64,000 nt of DNA from Sanguinoderma infundibulare (lineage: Eukaryota > Basidiomycota > Agaricomycetes > Polyporales > Polyporaceae): positions 620,001 to 684,000 of the forward strand of contig JAVLRN010000008.1 of the NCBI GenBank assembly GCA_032821775.1. The letters run 5' to 3'. Within the stretch, counting starts at the first letter, position 1, and every line of letters starts with the position of its first letter. Shown here in pieces: positions 1 to 10,694 of this stretch. Made by a program: the position numbers and the translations under genes. Under the pieces are notes generated by a model. That model saw nothing but the letters and a program-made list of their open reading frames with translations. It had not been told where the DNA came from and did no database searches.

Positions 1-200
1 CTGCACCCCCATTCATGCCTTCACGGGCGTCATCTGTCTTTCCGACAGAGATTTACGAACCGGTCATCGACTCCGTACATGATGCGGTCTACTACAGACG
101 GATCTTCGCGCTCAAGAACTGCATGCTGATGTGTCGCGCCTGGTTGCCACGGAGCCGCCTTCACCTCTTCCAGCTCCTTTCCCTTGTAAACGTCAGTCGC
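1..200 (+). pseudogene. F-box protein relic, copy 1
   Basis: The frame contains an F-box-like start (TEIYEPVIDSV) followed about 30 residues later by CRAWLPRSRLHLFQ, the usual opening of Agaricomycete F-box proteins, which recruit targets to SCF ubiquitin ligases. After about 60 residues the similarity stops and the frame runs into unrelated sequence, with no leucine-rich-repeat tail of the several hundred residues expected. The window begins inside this relic; its initiator ATG can be inferred from copies 2 and 3. I read it as a 5' fragment, not a working gene. Confidence 0.65.
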
Positions 201-389
201 ACCGCTGCTCGTAGGCCCTGCGACAACTGCTCAACTGCCTCGTCGACGTCTCTCTGCGTCCCACTAAAGCACGCATCCACCGCAACAGCACCGTTCCCTC
301 TCCCTTGACGTCCGCACTCTCTATCCGAAGCGACGCCTCTTTCAGCAGCTCCATCCTGTCCACCGACTCCTCTTGCCCGTCGCACCACG

Positions 390-845
390 ATGTCGAACCC
401 ATTTGTCTTTCTCTCAGAGAACGAGCTCCCCACGGACGCTTGCATCACGGCCCTTCTCCGCAAAGCAGACAAAGACTTTCCGCTGCCAAGCATCAACATC
501 AGAAATGCTAGAAGGCTGACGTCCAACCTCGTCCTCAAGACCACCTCTCTCTTCCCTTCCCGCGCCGAAGTCGAAGCTATGCAGTTCGTTGCCAGCCACT
601 GCCCACAGATCATCGGCCCGCGTGGTCACCGCTACTGGGAGTCTGGCGGCAGGGTTTACATCGTGGACTACATCGAGGGGGAGATGTACGCCAAGGTCAT
701 GCGTCGTCTCTCTCTCTCTGCAACGGCAATAGTCCGTCATGTGGACGCTGGTCAGATACGTCGCCGACCTCCGCCGCCGCATTCCCCAATCGCATTCACA
801 GACACAAAGTCTCCCGCACGCTGCTCTGTTTCCGCGTCCATGTGA
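390..845 (+). pseudogene. APH-like kinase relic, copy 1
   Basis: A 151-codon frame starting MSNPFVFLSENELPTD. It has the N-lobe signature of the aminoglycoside-phosphotransferase-like proteins common in Agaricomycetes: a strand ending LVLKTTSLFPSRAEVEAM, then a histidine-containing segment, then YIVDYIEGE, which corresponds to the hinge (normally YIVMDYIEGE; the methionine is missing). The frame ends soon after the hinge, so the catalytic HxD loop and the Mg-binding Asp are not in this frame. Further coding-looking scraps (1,100-1,330 and 1,390-1,440) lie downstream in other frames. I take it as a broken gene; its natural substrate class is unknown. Confidence 0.6.
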
Positions 846-1783
846 GTGATCCGCTTCCTAATACGCCCATAAACACATGCTCACCCTGTCATCCAAAGTG
901 GCTGCCGTGATGCCCCGACCGTCCTTCCCACTACGTACCCCCACATGATGCGGCGGCTTGGAGAGAAGCGGGTCAAATGTTATGCCAGGTTGGAGGGCGA
1001 TGGGCGATGGGCGATGGGCGGTTTATCTAAACGTGAGTACGTCCGCAATCGCCCGACCCTCCTTGCGCACCATGTACCCTCCGACCCCGCCAGGACTATG
1101 CGACCGGAGCGTTCACAGAGAGCCTTGCGGACCTCTTGCTCTCCTCAGCAAGGGACCTGGTCCGTACGCACTTCGCTTCAGAACCGGTGCTGTTCCCAAT
1201 CACGTCGGGGACGCTGCCCTGCGCAGAACACAGAGCGCGATCAACAAACAGGCTGACAAGTTGCGCCAAACATCTGTACGTACCCCAGGATGTGGCACGT
1301 GGATTGGACGGCGAGGGTCACCATGACCTCGGTTGTTTGCACGTCGAGCGCGACGGCCAAGAGGTGAGTACAGATAGAGTGCAGGAGCTGATCATGTCGT
1401 CTTCCCCCTTCTTGACAGCCTTTATACATTTTGTCCGAGACTGCGCACGGACCGCCGACGCGCTCTCGCCCTCGCCCTCGTTCCATCTTCCAACTCCGTT
1501 TCCGACCACCGGCATTGTGTCCCTGGCGTCCCGTCTCGCTTCCCGCAACCGAGCTCCTTCCGTCCAAGCGCACGCATATCTCCAAACACCCGAACGGCAT
1601 GCATATTGCACATCGGCCCAGCCCTTTGTCTCGCCCGCCCCCCGCCCACCGACCAATTTCACGGAGGCGGTCCACCGCCTAGTCATCACACGGCGATCGC
1701 ACCACCGCATACACCCGTGACGAACCGCCTGCAAACGTTGGCGCGGCGGTGACACCATCAAGGAGCTCCCGCACGCGATCTTC

Positions 1784-2029
1784 ATGAACCGGCGCATCCC
1801 CGACGACTCTGGCAGCGGCTGCAAGCAGCTCTACCGCGCCATGAACGGCTACAACATCTTGGCCGACGACGCTCCACCGTCCGCACTCGCTCTCGCGGCC
1901 GTCCGAGACGTTTTGAAAGTGCTGCCCAAAGACACGACCCTTTGCACGACGGATTCCGACTTTTTTGATTTCGCCTCAGACGGCCCGGGCATCGATTCGC
2001 GTGGGTTCGGGCAACGTTCGTGGAACTAG
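1784..2029 (+). CDS. Unassigned 81-codon frame, copy 1
   Basis: An open frame with balanced composition, starting MNRRIPDDSGSGCKQLYRA and containing VRDVLKVLPKDTTL and DSDFFDFASD. Several codons upstream of the ATG (ending KELPHAIF) stay open, so it may be the middle of a larger broken gene. I do not recognise the family. It is conserved in all three copies with a few replacements (for example T to M and D to G near residues 57-59), which could mean drift and not selection. Whether it is expressed is unknown. Confidence 0.3.
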   Translation: MNRRIPDDSGSGCKQLYRAMNGYNILADDAPPSALALAAVRDVLKVLPKDTTLCTTDSDFFDFASDGPGIDSRGFGQRSWN

Positions 2030-2482
2030 GATGCACGATCTGAGGTCGATACGAGCATATGGGAGCGGGGGAGATGCAATTTCGAAGGTCGGGACCTCCA
2101 ATTTTTGTCGTAACTTACTCTGTATGGTTCTATTCTTACAGAAATAAAGTGTTTCGTGGTCTCGTGCATGTTTGTAAACATGTGAGACAGTTTCGGCGGT
2201 GGTCGGACGGGATTGACAAAGTCGCGTTTTCTTGCGATTCCATGGGGGCCGAAAATGCGCATCCGCTCCCGCCCGCAGTTCGCATCGGGGTGCCGAGCGG
2301 AATGTTTCTATGGGCTCTGGGGATCGTGTACGACGCTTGTGACGCGTTCGTACCATTGCCGGTCGACTTTTTGAAAGTCGGGTCTTGGCGGTGGGCGGGC
2401 ACGGGTGGCACATATGGTCTCCCAGCCGCGCTCCGCTATTGGCGGTCATTCTGACTGTCGTGCATGACTCTTACAGGCCCAC

Positions 2483-2819
2483 ATGCAACGTCCATCAAGT
2501 ACTCGAGACCCCACGCGAAGTTTCAGGATGAGCGGACGGCCCGACGGCTCATATGCAGTACGTCCTCTTGAGTGCCTTCGGAGCATTCTCTGTGTTAACA
2601 GTCTCCAAACCACAGCGCTCACAAGTCCAAAGGATTTCGGCGAAGACCAATGGGGCCAATACCAGTCACCGACGGAACTCGAGATGCGCGTATACCATCG
2701 GCTAGTCCACATCCGAGACCAGAGGGAACGGTACGAGGATATCCCGGACGAGATCTGGACCCACCTCGTCTTCAGCCTCACCACGCGGTTCCGCCTCCGT
2801 GTGCAAGCGAAGAGCGCCT
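2483..2819 (+). pseudogene. SAC3/GANP relic, 5' part, copy 1
   Basis: The frame contains DQWGQYQSPTELEMRVYHRL, then HIRDQRERYEDIPDEI and FSLTTRFRLRVQAKSA. These are the conserved opening helices of the SAC3/GANP/THP3 family, whose members act in nuclear mRNA export (TREX-2) and related PCI-domain complexes. After RLRVQAKSA the family sequence stops abruptly; the following residues do not belong to SAC3 and the frame ends at 3,025. The expected acidic/hydrophobic PCI helices are missing. The gene resumes at 4,029 after an insertion, so this is the upstream half of an interrupted relic. Confidence 0.7.
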
Positions 2820-4071
2820 CGGCATGCGCAGATGAAAACAAGCGTCGGCTCGAAGGAGGTTCCGAAGTGCACACTGTTCTCGCGGTGCCTGGCTTAAACA
2901 CGGGAGACTCATCCACCGCGGATCCAAAAATACGAAAAAAGCGCCGCCCAAGTGGAGCAGTCGACTGTCATCGTCTCGCAGGGCGTCGAACGAGGGTGTC
3001 TTATCCATTTCAGACTGCGCTCTAGGTCTAGGCAGCTCGCGCGCGGGGAACCCAAGGACGCAAATCCGATTGTGCTGTCCACGCGTTGATGTCATCCACC
3101 CAACCATCGCGTCCCGCGAAAGTATAGCTCGAGTGCACCCAGACGTCGCTACACGATTAGACTTTGCAACTCTGCACGAAACGCAGGAGCGCACCGCGCC
3201 TCTCCGTTTTTGAGAAGCTGGCGGCGGCGGCCCCCACACGACGCAAGAAGGAAGACGAGGCCTGGCGGGTGGCAGCTGTGCACGGCAACGTCAACGAAGT
3301 TCGGGGCGAGCATTGTGTGCCCATTAATTCAACCCCCATGCCTCAACCGCTTTCCTGACCTGCATCGACCCCGCACTCATCGAGCAGGCATGCACCCCCG
3401 AAGCCGAGATCCGGGAACTCGAGCAGAAGGAGTATGGGGACGAGAACAAGGAGTTCGCAGAGGACGACAACCCGATCTGCCGACGGTCGACGGGGAGCAT
3501 CTTCGCGTGGCACAGCTCGGACCAGCTCGCCTCAACGGGCATCCTTTACATCATCCTTGCGCTCATCATGGTGGAAGGATGCACGATGAAGGATGGTACG
3601 CGTGTTTTCGCTGCATTGCACCGCACGGAGTACACTCACACATTGTGCTCTGCTCCAGTTGACCTGCGCAGGATTCCCGAACAGCTGCAGCTGCCCGTGA
3701 ATGCCCGGATCCCGCTCAGCAGCCAAGCGACGGCCCAGCCCGTCACGATCGATGCGTACCTCACGCAGGTCATGCGTCAGGGCTACTTCGAGAAGCACCG
3801 CATCGGCACTGCTGCAGGTAAAGGCGGAGCGAAGCGTGCGCGCGCCGCCCAGGCCCCTGCAGGCGACGACCAGCTCTAGGCGTACGAGCGGTGGTGGGGC
3901 GCGTGGGCGCTGGCGGAGGTGGGCGAGCGGGCGATCGCGCAGTTTGTCATGGATGTCATGGCGGGCACGCTGCTCGGCCAGCAGGAGGAGGATGGGGAGG
4001 AGGATGCGGTGGGCACGGCGGGCGACGACTCACCACGCGGTTCCGCCTTTGCGTGCAAGCGAAGAGCGCCT
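2777..4071. repeat. 43-bp direct repeat flanking the SAC3 insertion, copy 1
   Basis: The 43-bp segment at 2,777-2,819 (encoding LTTRFRLRVQAKSA) recurs at 4,029-4,071 (encoding LTTRFRLCVQAKSA) with two base differences. Between the two lie about 1.2 kb of foreign sequence: an unassigned part (2,820-3,354), then an nse3 fragment. The layout resembles a target duplication or a template-switch insertion into the SAC3 gene. Outside the 43 bp the two flanks continue into different parts of SAC3. Confidence 0.8.
3355..4028 (+). pseudogene. nse3 (MAGE) 3' fragment inserted in SAC3, copy 1
   Basis: This stretch encodes the C-terminal half of the MAGE-domain gene annotated on the minus strand elsewhere in the unit, in inverted orientation and about 85-90% similar at the protein level. 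It runs from DPALIEQAC through WHSSDQLASTGILYV and MRQGYFEKHR to AVGTAGDD. The parental third intron is still present (donor after MKDG, acceptor before VDLRRI), so it arose by DNA copying, not from mRNA. A TAG at 3,877-3,879 replaces a glutamine codon of the parent gene, and the fragment lacks exons 1 and 2. It joins the SAC3 repeat directly at 4,029. Confidence 0.85.
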
Positions 4072-5860
4072 TGATCACGATGGTCTCGAAACACTCTGTG
4101 GACGCCGACGCGATGGAGATCGCGACGTCGAGTGCCTTCTCGGTGTTCGGCTCATCTGGATCTACGTTCCCTTCGTCCTCCAGTGCACCCGCTACATCGG
4201 CGTTTGGGAACTTCGCGGCCAAGCCCAACGTATTCGGAGGCGCAACTTTCGAGCCTGCGTCTAGCACATTTTCGTTGCATCGTCTGTTGCACCCACAGTT
4301 TCGCTACCGAAGCCACCCGGGAGCCTCGTTAGCATTCCATTAGTCCCCCCACATCAACCACAGCATGCATCACTGACGCAACCCACGATTCCACCCCCAG
4401 TTCCTACCAAACCATCCTTACCTGTTGCCCCCGAACAACCCTTCACTGCGCCTTTCCAAAACCCCTCCCACATCTTCGAGTGGCGGCAGTTGGCATGGGA
4501 ATTTCGGGCTCGTCGTCTCCCTTCTCTCGCCTCAAGGAAAAACGCATGACATCACCCCAACACTGGGCAACGCCCCAGAACCACGCACACCTATATCCCC
4601 GACTGCCGGTCCACCTGCTCTCGGATGGCTTCCCGCTGTTGCGCTTCCTCCCACGCCCACCGTGCGGTGGTTCGACCCTGGCTCGCAAGCCGAAGAATCC
4701 GATTCCGCCCTTTCGCGCAAGAAGTCGCTCCTCCACTTCCCCTCACTCACCATTCCGACGCCAAACGCGCCCGAGATCCTGAGCCTTATACACCTCACGA
4801 TGCCCGTCCCCACCAAGAACGCCAGCAGACCCTCGCTGCTGTTCCAGTCTCGTCAAGCTTCCGGCGCATCCACTTCGACTTCGACACCGCCAAAAGCCAG
4901 GACAGTATCATCAGCGAATGGGAAAGGCAAGGCGAAGGAGACCCGGGCTGACCTCAACACTATGGCGATAGGCTTCCTGCGTACGAGCGTGCTCGTGCAC
5001 GACTGCTGGAGCCTCTGGCACGCGCGAATGGAGGCGGAGCGCAGTGGGAGGAGGCATGCAGACGGAGCGTGGTATGCCGGAACAGGGACGTCGTGAACAG
5101 CGTAGGGCGCGACAAGCGGAGGAAGAAGAGGCGGATATCGGTGCCGACGCTGGAAGAGGCGCATGCGAAGCGGAGACAGTGGGAGCAGTCCGAGAGGCCG
5201 CTGATGGACGAGGCACTCGCTCGGCGGTCACAGGAGGTGCGTCTTTGTTCTGATGGATGGGGAGCTGATTTGATTCGTCATGGTCGCGCGTAGAACCGGG
5301 AGGAGATCGAGAAGCGGTGGGCCCAGGGCTTGTTCCGGCAAACAGTGCTTGAGTGGCTGAAGGCGCGACTGGAGCCCGGGGACGAGCTGGACATTTGGTG
5401 CGTGTGGGTGTCGACGAACACGGAGAACGACAACACGGCGGTGTGGGTGGAGTGCAAGTTTGATGTTCCCTCGTCAGAATACTAGGTGTCAGAGAATGTC
5501 CTCTCAATACCGGCGTTCAACAGACCAGGTGTCAACGACGAGATCCCAAGGTAAGCATTATGACTAGCAGTTCATAGTCCGGTCGGTTGACAACAGTGTA
5601 TGGCGTTGTAGGAAATATCGCATCCCCGACAACCATGACGTCCTCGAGGCACTACATCCCGTGTCTGCTTGTCATCGACTGGTCTGAGAACGAGGACGCC
5701 GAGAAGGCGAGAGACTTGGTCGGCATGGCATGTCATTCCTCGATACGCTGTATCGCGTTAGATTGCTTACCATTCGTCCAGACTGCATCATCATGCTTGA
5801 TCGTACCGTCCGCGACCCTGTTGTTGTATGTCCGCTACTAAGTAGAAACCGACTGACTGA
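4029..5860 (+). pseudogene. SAC3/GANP relic, 3' part, copy 1
   Basis: Continuation of the SAC3 relic, spread over several frames. In order: RLCVQAKSA followed by VDADAMEI; the FG-like stretch FGSSGSTFPSSS and ATSAFGNFAAKPNVFGG; after a frameshift near 4,275 a proline-rich part ending NPSHIFEWRQLAWEFRARR; a stop near 4,548; then NSVGRDKRRKKRRISVP (about 5,090-5,145), KRWAQGLFRQTVLEWLKARL, IWCVWVSTNTENDNTAVWVE and a stop after SSEY at 5,484-5,486; and LLVIDWSENEDAEKA (5,665-5,710). The PCI core between the repeat and the FG part is deleted. Frameshifts, stops and the deletion make this a clear pseudogene. The exact 3' limit is uncertain. Confidence 0.75.
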
Positions 5861-7426
5861 TTGTTATGCAGGCTTGGGCCGATGCCAAGGCTCTGCCGGT
5901 CTGACTCACCATTTACGTTCACCCATTCAGCGGCTCCGGGTGGGATCTGGCCGGGAAAGCCCAGGTCGTCACCGTCATACACACACCGGACCGCTCAAGG
6001 TTCTCGGCCCCCACCAAAGCACCTCGACGCAAGGGGGCATCAAGATCACGCTCGGGAGATCAGGGCATTTAGTTTCCGACCCGACGGACCCGGGAGCCGT
6101 GCACGGAACACTGAGCAGTAAGCGAAAATGGGCGCGAGCGGGACAGCCGCATGCGCAGTAATTACCGTTGTGTATGTTTGATTGCGGAGGCTGCGCCCGA
6201 AGCTCTGGACCATCTCCGCATGCGGTGTTCATGCGCTACATTGAATGCCCAGGATCCCACGCAAATCCTGGGGCCCGGGGGACCTGATCGGCGACTAGGA
6301 GAGTGAATGCCGAGCCTGTCGTGTGCAGAGGTTAATTACTGAGTTACTGTTACGCCGGGTACGCCTGTTCCTTGTTCCTCTCTAGTATAAAATTATACCG
6401 GCGAAATGTAGATCTGTCGGACTCCATTCCGCGCGATTAAGGTTGTCGCTTGCTCGTATGGTCTGATATTCTGGATTTGCTGATCCACGGCCTGCGTAAA
6501 TCGACTGCGCTGGGATTCGAGACCCAGGTGATACGCTGCCGTCTCGGAATTCATCCGTAATATACCGTCATGATCCGAGGGTGGTGTGATACTTTGCATT
6601 TGCTTGGGCGAGTTGTCGCCAGCACTCAATCACATTGGCTCTCTCCTCACCGTATGCCTCTCTCATCACACCCTCTCCTCTATGCCATGTCATCGTCGCT
6701 GCACCGCCTGAGTAACCACGCCCTGAACGAACACTCTTCCGCTGGCCCATCGTCAGCTTGCGAAGATCACTTTCACGGAGTATGGAAATGTACGCTTCAG
6801 CTCTTTCATAGCATTCCCGAGCTCTATGCATGCTGAACTCCAATCCTTTTCTCGTTCACTGATTCGCACTCCCACATGGGACACATATCCTGCGACCAGG
6901 TGAACTCGTATCGACTGCCCTGAAGCCCGAGGTGCCTACCATCCTGGCCGACAGTGGGGACCTGATCATGCTCGGGAAGAACGTCGGCCACAACGTCTGC
7001 CTCGTACGTCCCACGGTCGTCATGCACATACAGCTGATCTTGAGCGGGGACGCCCTCAGCAGGCACCCTCCCCCTCGCTGGGATCACTCGAAGCAGAACC
7101 CGCTACCCCCGGTCCAGTCACCGATAACTCGCAATCGCAGCCACCACCACATGAACGTGATGCTAACAAGACAGAGGCCGCTACAGCGTGTTCCTGCCCT
7201 CGCCCCAGTCCTCGTCCTTGAGCTCGGACAGCGAGTCTGAGGTCCAAGAGATATCGCCTCCTCCGTCTCCCCAGCGGGACCCCGCACCCTCATTCCCTCT
7301 GTCGACCTCGTCATTCAGCGGAGTCCGTCCGTTTTGCTGCGACTCGATTCCCCTAGGTGCACGCCTCCATTTGCTGCAGCAAATCCTACCCCCAATCCAC
7401 ATCGCGGACTCTCCCGAGCCGGAATA
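5861..7426. other. Unassigned part of block B, copy 1
   Basis: No recognisable gene. On the plus strand a coding-looking scrap at 6,900-7,040 reads ALKPEVPTILADSGDLIMLG, and a serine/proline-rich frame begins at 7,188 (SSDSESEVQEISPPPSPQRD). On the minus strand two overlapping short frames (6,393-6,629 and 6,568-6,843) could be parts of one broken helical protein (HRARECYERAEAYISILRES). None has a complete domain. The same content recurs at 18,512-20,077 and 31,163-32,728. Confidence 0.4.
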
Positions 7427-8254
7427 CTACCCGCCGCCTGTTGAGGCGTTCTCGTTCCAGGAGATCCACGTCGAAGGCGGTGCAGTGGTCGAGGAAGAAG
7501 CTCCACGCTCCTCCCATCTGTCGCTCGCCACACCCGCACAGACTTGTTGGACGACGGGCTTGCGACGTACATGGCGTCGAACGAAAACAACGCCACGTGC
7601 GTGCGGTCCGTGTGTCCGTGGAGCTGCCTCACCCCTCGATGCACGTCGCTGAGGAGGTCGCCGCGGAAGAGCTTCAGGTTCGCGGTGGGGCCGGTCGAGC
7701 CAGAGACGAGCTGCACCGCGAGGACGCGCACCGGTCCGTCGTGCGCGTGGAGCGTCGCGAGCACCTTGCCAGTTTTGATGTTCCAGATCCGCACGGTGCC
7801 GTCGTCCGACGTGGTCGCGATGCGTGCGTCCGCTGCGTCCAATGAGGCACAGCACACCATCGCGTCGTGGTTCTTGAGCTCCTTGTGCAGCGCGCCCGAC
7901 TCCATGTTCCAGAGCCTGCAGATACCGTCGGTGCCGCCGCTCGCGAGGCGCCGCGCGGTGGCCGGCGATGTCGTGCAGGCAATCGTACGTCTGGTCATCC
8001 CAGATCCACACGGTGCCGTTGTCCGAGCCCGATGCGAGCTTGCTGTCGTCCTGGGACCAGGCGAGAGTGCGGACGGGCTGCGAGCGGCCGGTGAGAGTAG
8101 CGAGGAGCTCGCCACTGCTGGCATCCCAGATCATGATGTGGCCTGGGTCGCCAGATGAGGCGAAGCGGGTGCTGTCAGGGGAGACGGCGAGGGTGGGGAC
8201 GTGTCTTTCTTTGGAGACTCCCATATCCTGAGGACGCCGATTGAGTCCCGACAT
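7427..8254 (-). pseudogene. WD40-repeat protein relic, copy 1
   Basis: Reading from 8,254 downwards, the frame encodes WD40 blades: LAVSPDSTRFASSGDPGHIM with IWDASSGELLATL, then LAWSQDDSKLASGSDNGTV with WIWDDQTYDCLHDIAGH. Near 7,955-7,975 the frame shifts by one and about ten residues of the next blade (the strand before RRLASGGTDG) are missing. The other frame then continues CRLWNMESGALHKEL, IATTSDDGTVRIWNIKTGKV and VRVWRATDGRSVELLP. About five blades are visible, fewer than the seven or more of a closed propeller. WD40 proteins are scaffolds, so no specific role follows. The lesion and missing blades point to a pseudogene. Confidence 0.75.
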
Positions 8255-10694
8255 GGATCTCTCCTCAAGCTGCGGACCCTGACCTTCACACCGCGATTAG
8301 GCCTGGGAGGAGCATCCCATCATCTGCGGCTGGCCGCGCACCCCCTCAGTGGTTTCCGAGTCTCCTGAGCCACACCAGCCGAGCGTGGTCGAGTCGCAGC
8401 CGGTCCACCAGCGTGAGGTGATCGAGATCAGCGATGATGATTGTGGTATGTCCTCTCTCGAGGTTGCTATGAGTACGCCCGTCGAGGGCAGTGAGGAAGC
8501 TCGTCCAGCCGAGGAGGGTTCCGAGGTTGAGATGGTGGACACAGTGTTCGGCGGCGCGGAGTCTATCCGGAGTCCTCCAGATGACCTCGCTCTGTGAATG
8601 TGAGTGAGCCGTGCAGATGTGAAGTCGTCCGGGAGCGATACGCGTCACTTTCGGATGCGGAACTTGATGCTCGTATAGGAGCTCTTCGACCCACCTGGAA
8701 CGCGTTGAAGGGCTTCAAACCTGCCAACTCGAACGTCAGCTTAGCAGGTGTGAAGCGGGCAGGCCAGAATGCCAGCTGTACATGGGAACAGACATTCTGC
8801 GCTAATCGCGGAGACGCATAGAGTTGTAGGGCGATATACGACAAGTTCCGAGACCAGCACACAAGTTCCCAGAGGATGCCAGCGAGGTGAGGCCCAAGCA
8901 AACTCCAGCGCAAGTGCTGACAAGTCCCAAGCCCTCAGAGACGAGTTTATCTGGAACATAGCAGCGGCGGCGAGAGACGACATGGGGGAGATGGTGGTGG
9001 CGGTGGCAGAAGGAGACTCGGAGGCAGGCGCGGGATCTCGCATCTCGCTTGAGAGCCAGATAGGCGCCCGTGGACTTGAACGTGTTTCTGCGTCGGCGTC
9101 CCTCGTTTTTACTTGCTCGGTCGTAGATCCTTTCGGTGTATTTCTGTCTTGAACGCTTGCTTTCCTTTCTCTCGTTTTCGACAGCCTCTGCCCGACGCCG
9201 CCACCAGTTGACATGAATATGCGTCCCTCCGGGTGTACTGACGCAGACCTACCCTCCGTCTCCAATACCACCCTGTTGCCAATATAGCCCTCTATCGCCA
9301 ATACCACCCTCTCTCGCCAATATAGCCCCCCCAGAGAATACTGACTTGAACCTACCATCCTCTGAGAATACACCCTCCTCTGAGAATACACCCTCCATCT
9401 CCAATACAGTCCCCCACAAGAGTACTGAGGCAAGTGATCGATCCGGGAGATTTCAGCACAGATGTGCATCCGCCTATCAACCGCGCCCCGTCCGCCGCAC
9501 GCCCGGCATCTCGACGCATGCACACCAAGACTCGCATCGCCTACGAGACAAAGCAAGCTACTCGGCACATTATGAGCGCAAAAACAAACGATGCGGAAGA
9601 ACTTGGAGACGAATCGGTGACCCCGAGTGCTAACTTGTGGTAAGGGACATGTTGCGAACATGAGGCGATGAGAGCCTAGGCGCAGGGGCCACACGTCCGC
9701 TGCCACTTGTTCCTCGCCGCCATAGCCCACGCGTCCTTGGCCGTAGAATCCTACACTAGAAGCTCAGCCTTTGAGATTCGATCGTTGCCACGCCTTGCGG
9801 TCAACAATCCCAGTGCTCGCCACTGGCTCCCAATATGTCCTCGGATAACGAGCGCGCCAGACGTACGACCAACTTTAACCCGTGCGTCCAGGCCCAAGTC
9901 GATCCAGGATTGGACGCCTGTCTACGTTGAAATGAAAATAGAGGACGGCTTATTTGACGAGAGGATGGAAGAATGGCTCGAACTCATCCGAAATCTTCAC
10001 GGGTTTGGCTACGCCAGATGTTTTGTCAGTGCCGCCTTCAGTGGGTAGACTGTCGGCGTGCGTAAAGGGCCTACCACGCGTTTCGCATTGGCTGCCCTTG
10101 ATGCCCCTGCTTCAACACCAACCAGCGTGAGGAGTACCCGGTCACTGTGGACACGAGGCCATGCCATCCACGGGTCTTGGCATTGGTCGCTGCTAGATAA
10201 ATGGGCTAGGTGATGGAAAGAGATCGGCACGAGAACCGCGACGCAAAGCAAGTCAAACTAACCTCGCATTTAATATCTTCGGGATGAGAAGCAAGCAATC
10301 AGTGAGTACTAATGATATCGTCGACGACAAAAGGGGGGAAAGGTGATGCACTGGCGGAGGCAAGTCACAAAATTAGCCCGTCTGCAAGCGTCAGGTCAAG
10401 ATCAGTGTTGTACCAACCTTTGATACGGTGTAATTTCGCGTGCCCTGTTGATGGCGCAGGGATCTGCTTGCGCAAGTACACTATGTATACACTATCACGA
10501 ATGAAGGACACGACAAAATCATGATCAATGTAGGCATTGTACGGAATCCACCAAACCGGCTTCGTTATATCTACAACAACCAAGTAAACCTTTTCAATAT
10601 AAGCTAAAGCACTACTCACGCACGGAGCATTATTACACTATAAGGCGACCATGACCGAGCACGACCACGAAAGACACTCATACCTTCTCATCAC
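8255..10694. other. Gene-poor part of block B, copy 1
   Basis: Contains no gene I can name. Short frames with protein-like composition are present: 8,349-8,597 plus (acidic, with VIEISDDD), 8,594-8,821 plus (SLSDAELDARIGALRPTWNA), 9,707-10,048 plus (WTPVYVEMKIEDGLFDERM) and 10,365-10,619 minus (VYLVVVDITKPVWWIPYNA). The last sits just beyond the nse3 stop codon on the same strand. All are identical in the other two copies (20,906-23,345; 33,557-35,996), which gives no information on constraint because the copies are so young. Confidence 0.4.
9252..9415. repeat. Degenerate 18-19 bp minisatellite, copy 1
   Basis: About four units of the form GCCAATA(C/T)(C/A)(C/G)CCCT with small spacers, an interruption near 9,330-9,356, then two perfect units of CTCTGAGAATACACCCTC and a final unit of the first type. 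On the plus strand it reads PSSENTPSSENTPS, which inflates reading frames in this area. Confidence 0.8.

Noticed and set aside
2059..2454. 131-codon frame in block A
   Set aside because: No domain; in copies 2 and 3 an indel changes the end of the frame and shortens it, with no sign of constraint.
8741..9730. 329-codon minus-strand frame (and its copies at 21,392 and 34,043)
   Set aside because: It runs through the minisatellite, has no domain, and its composition is that of antisense repeat translation.
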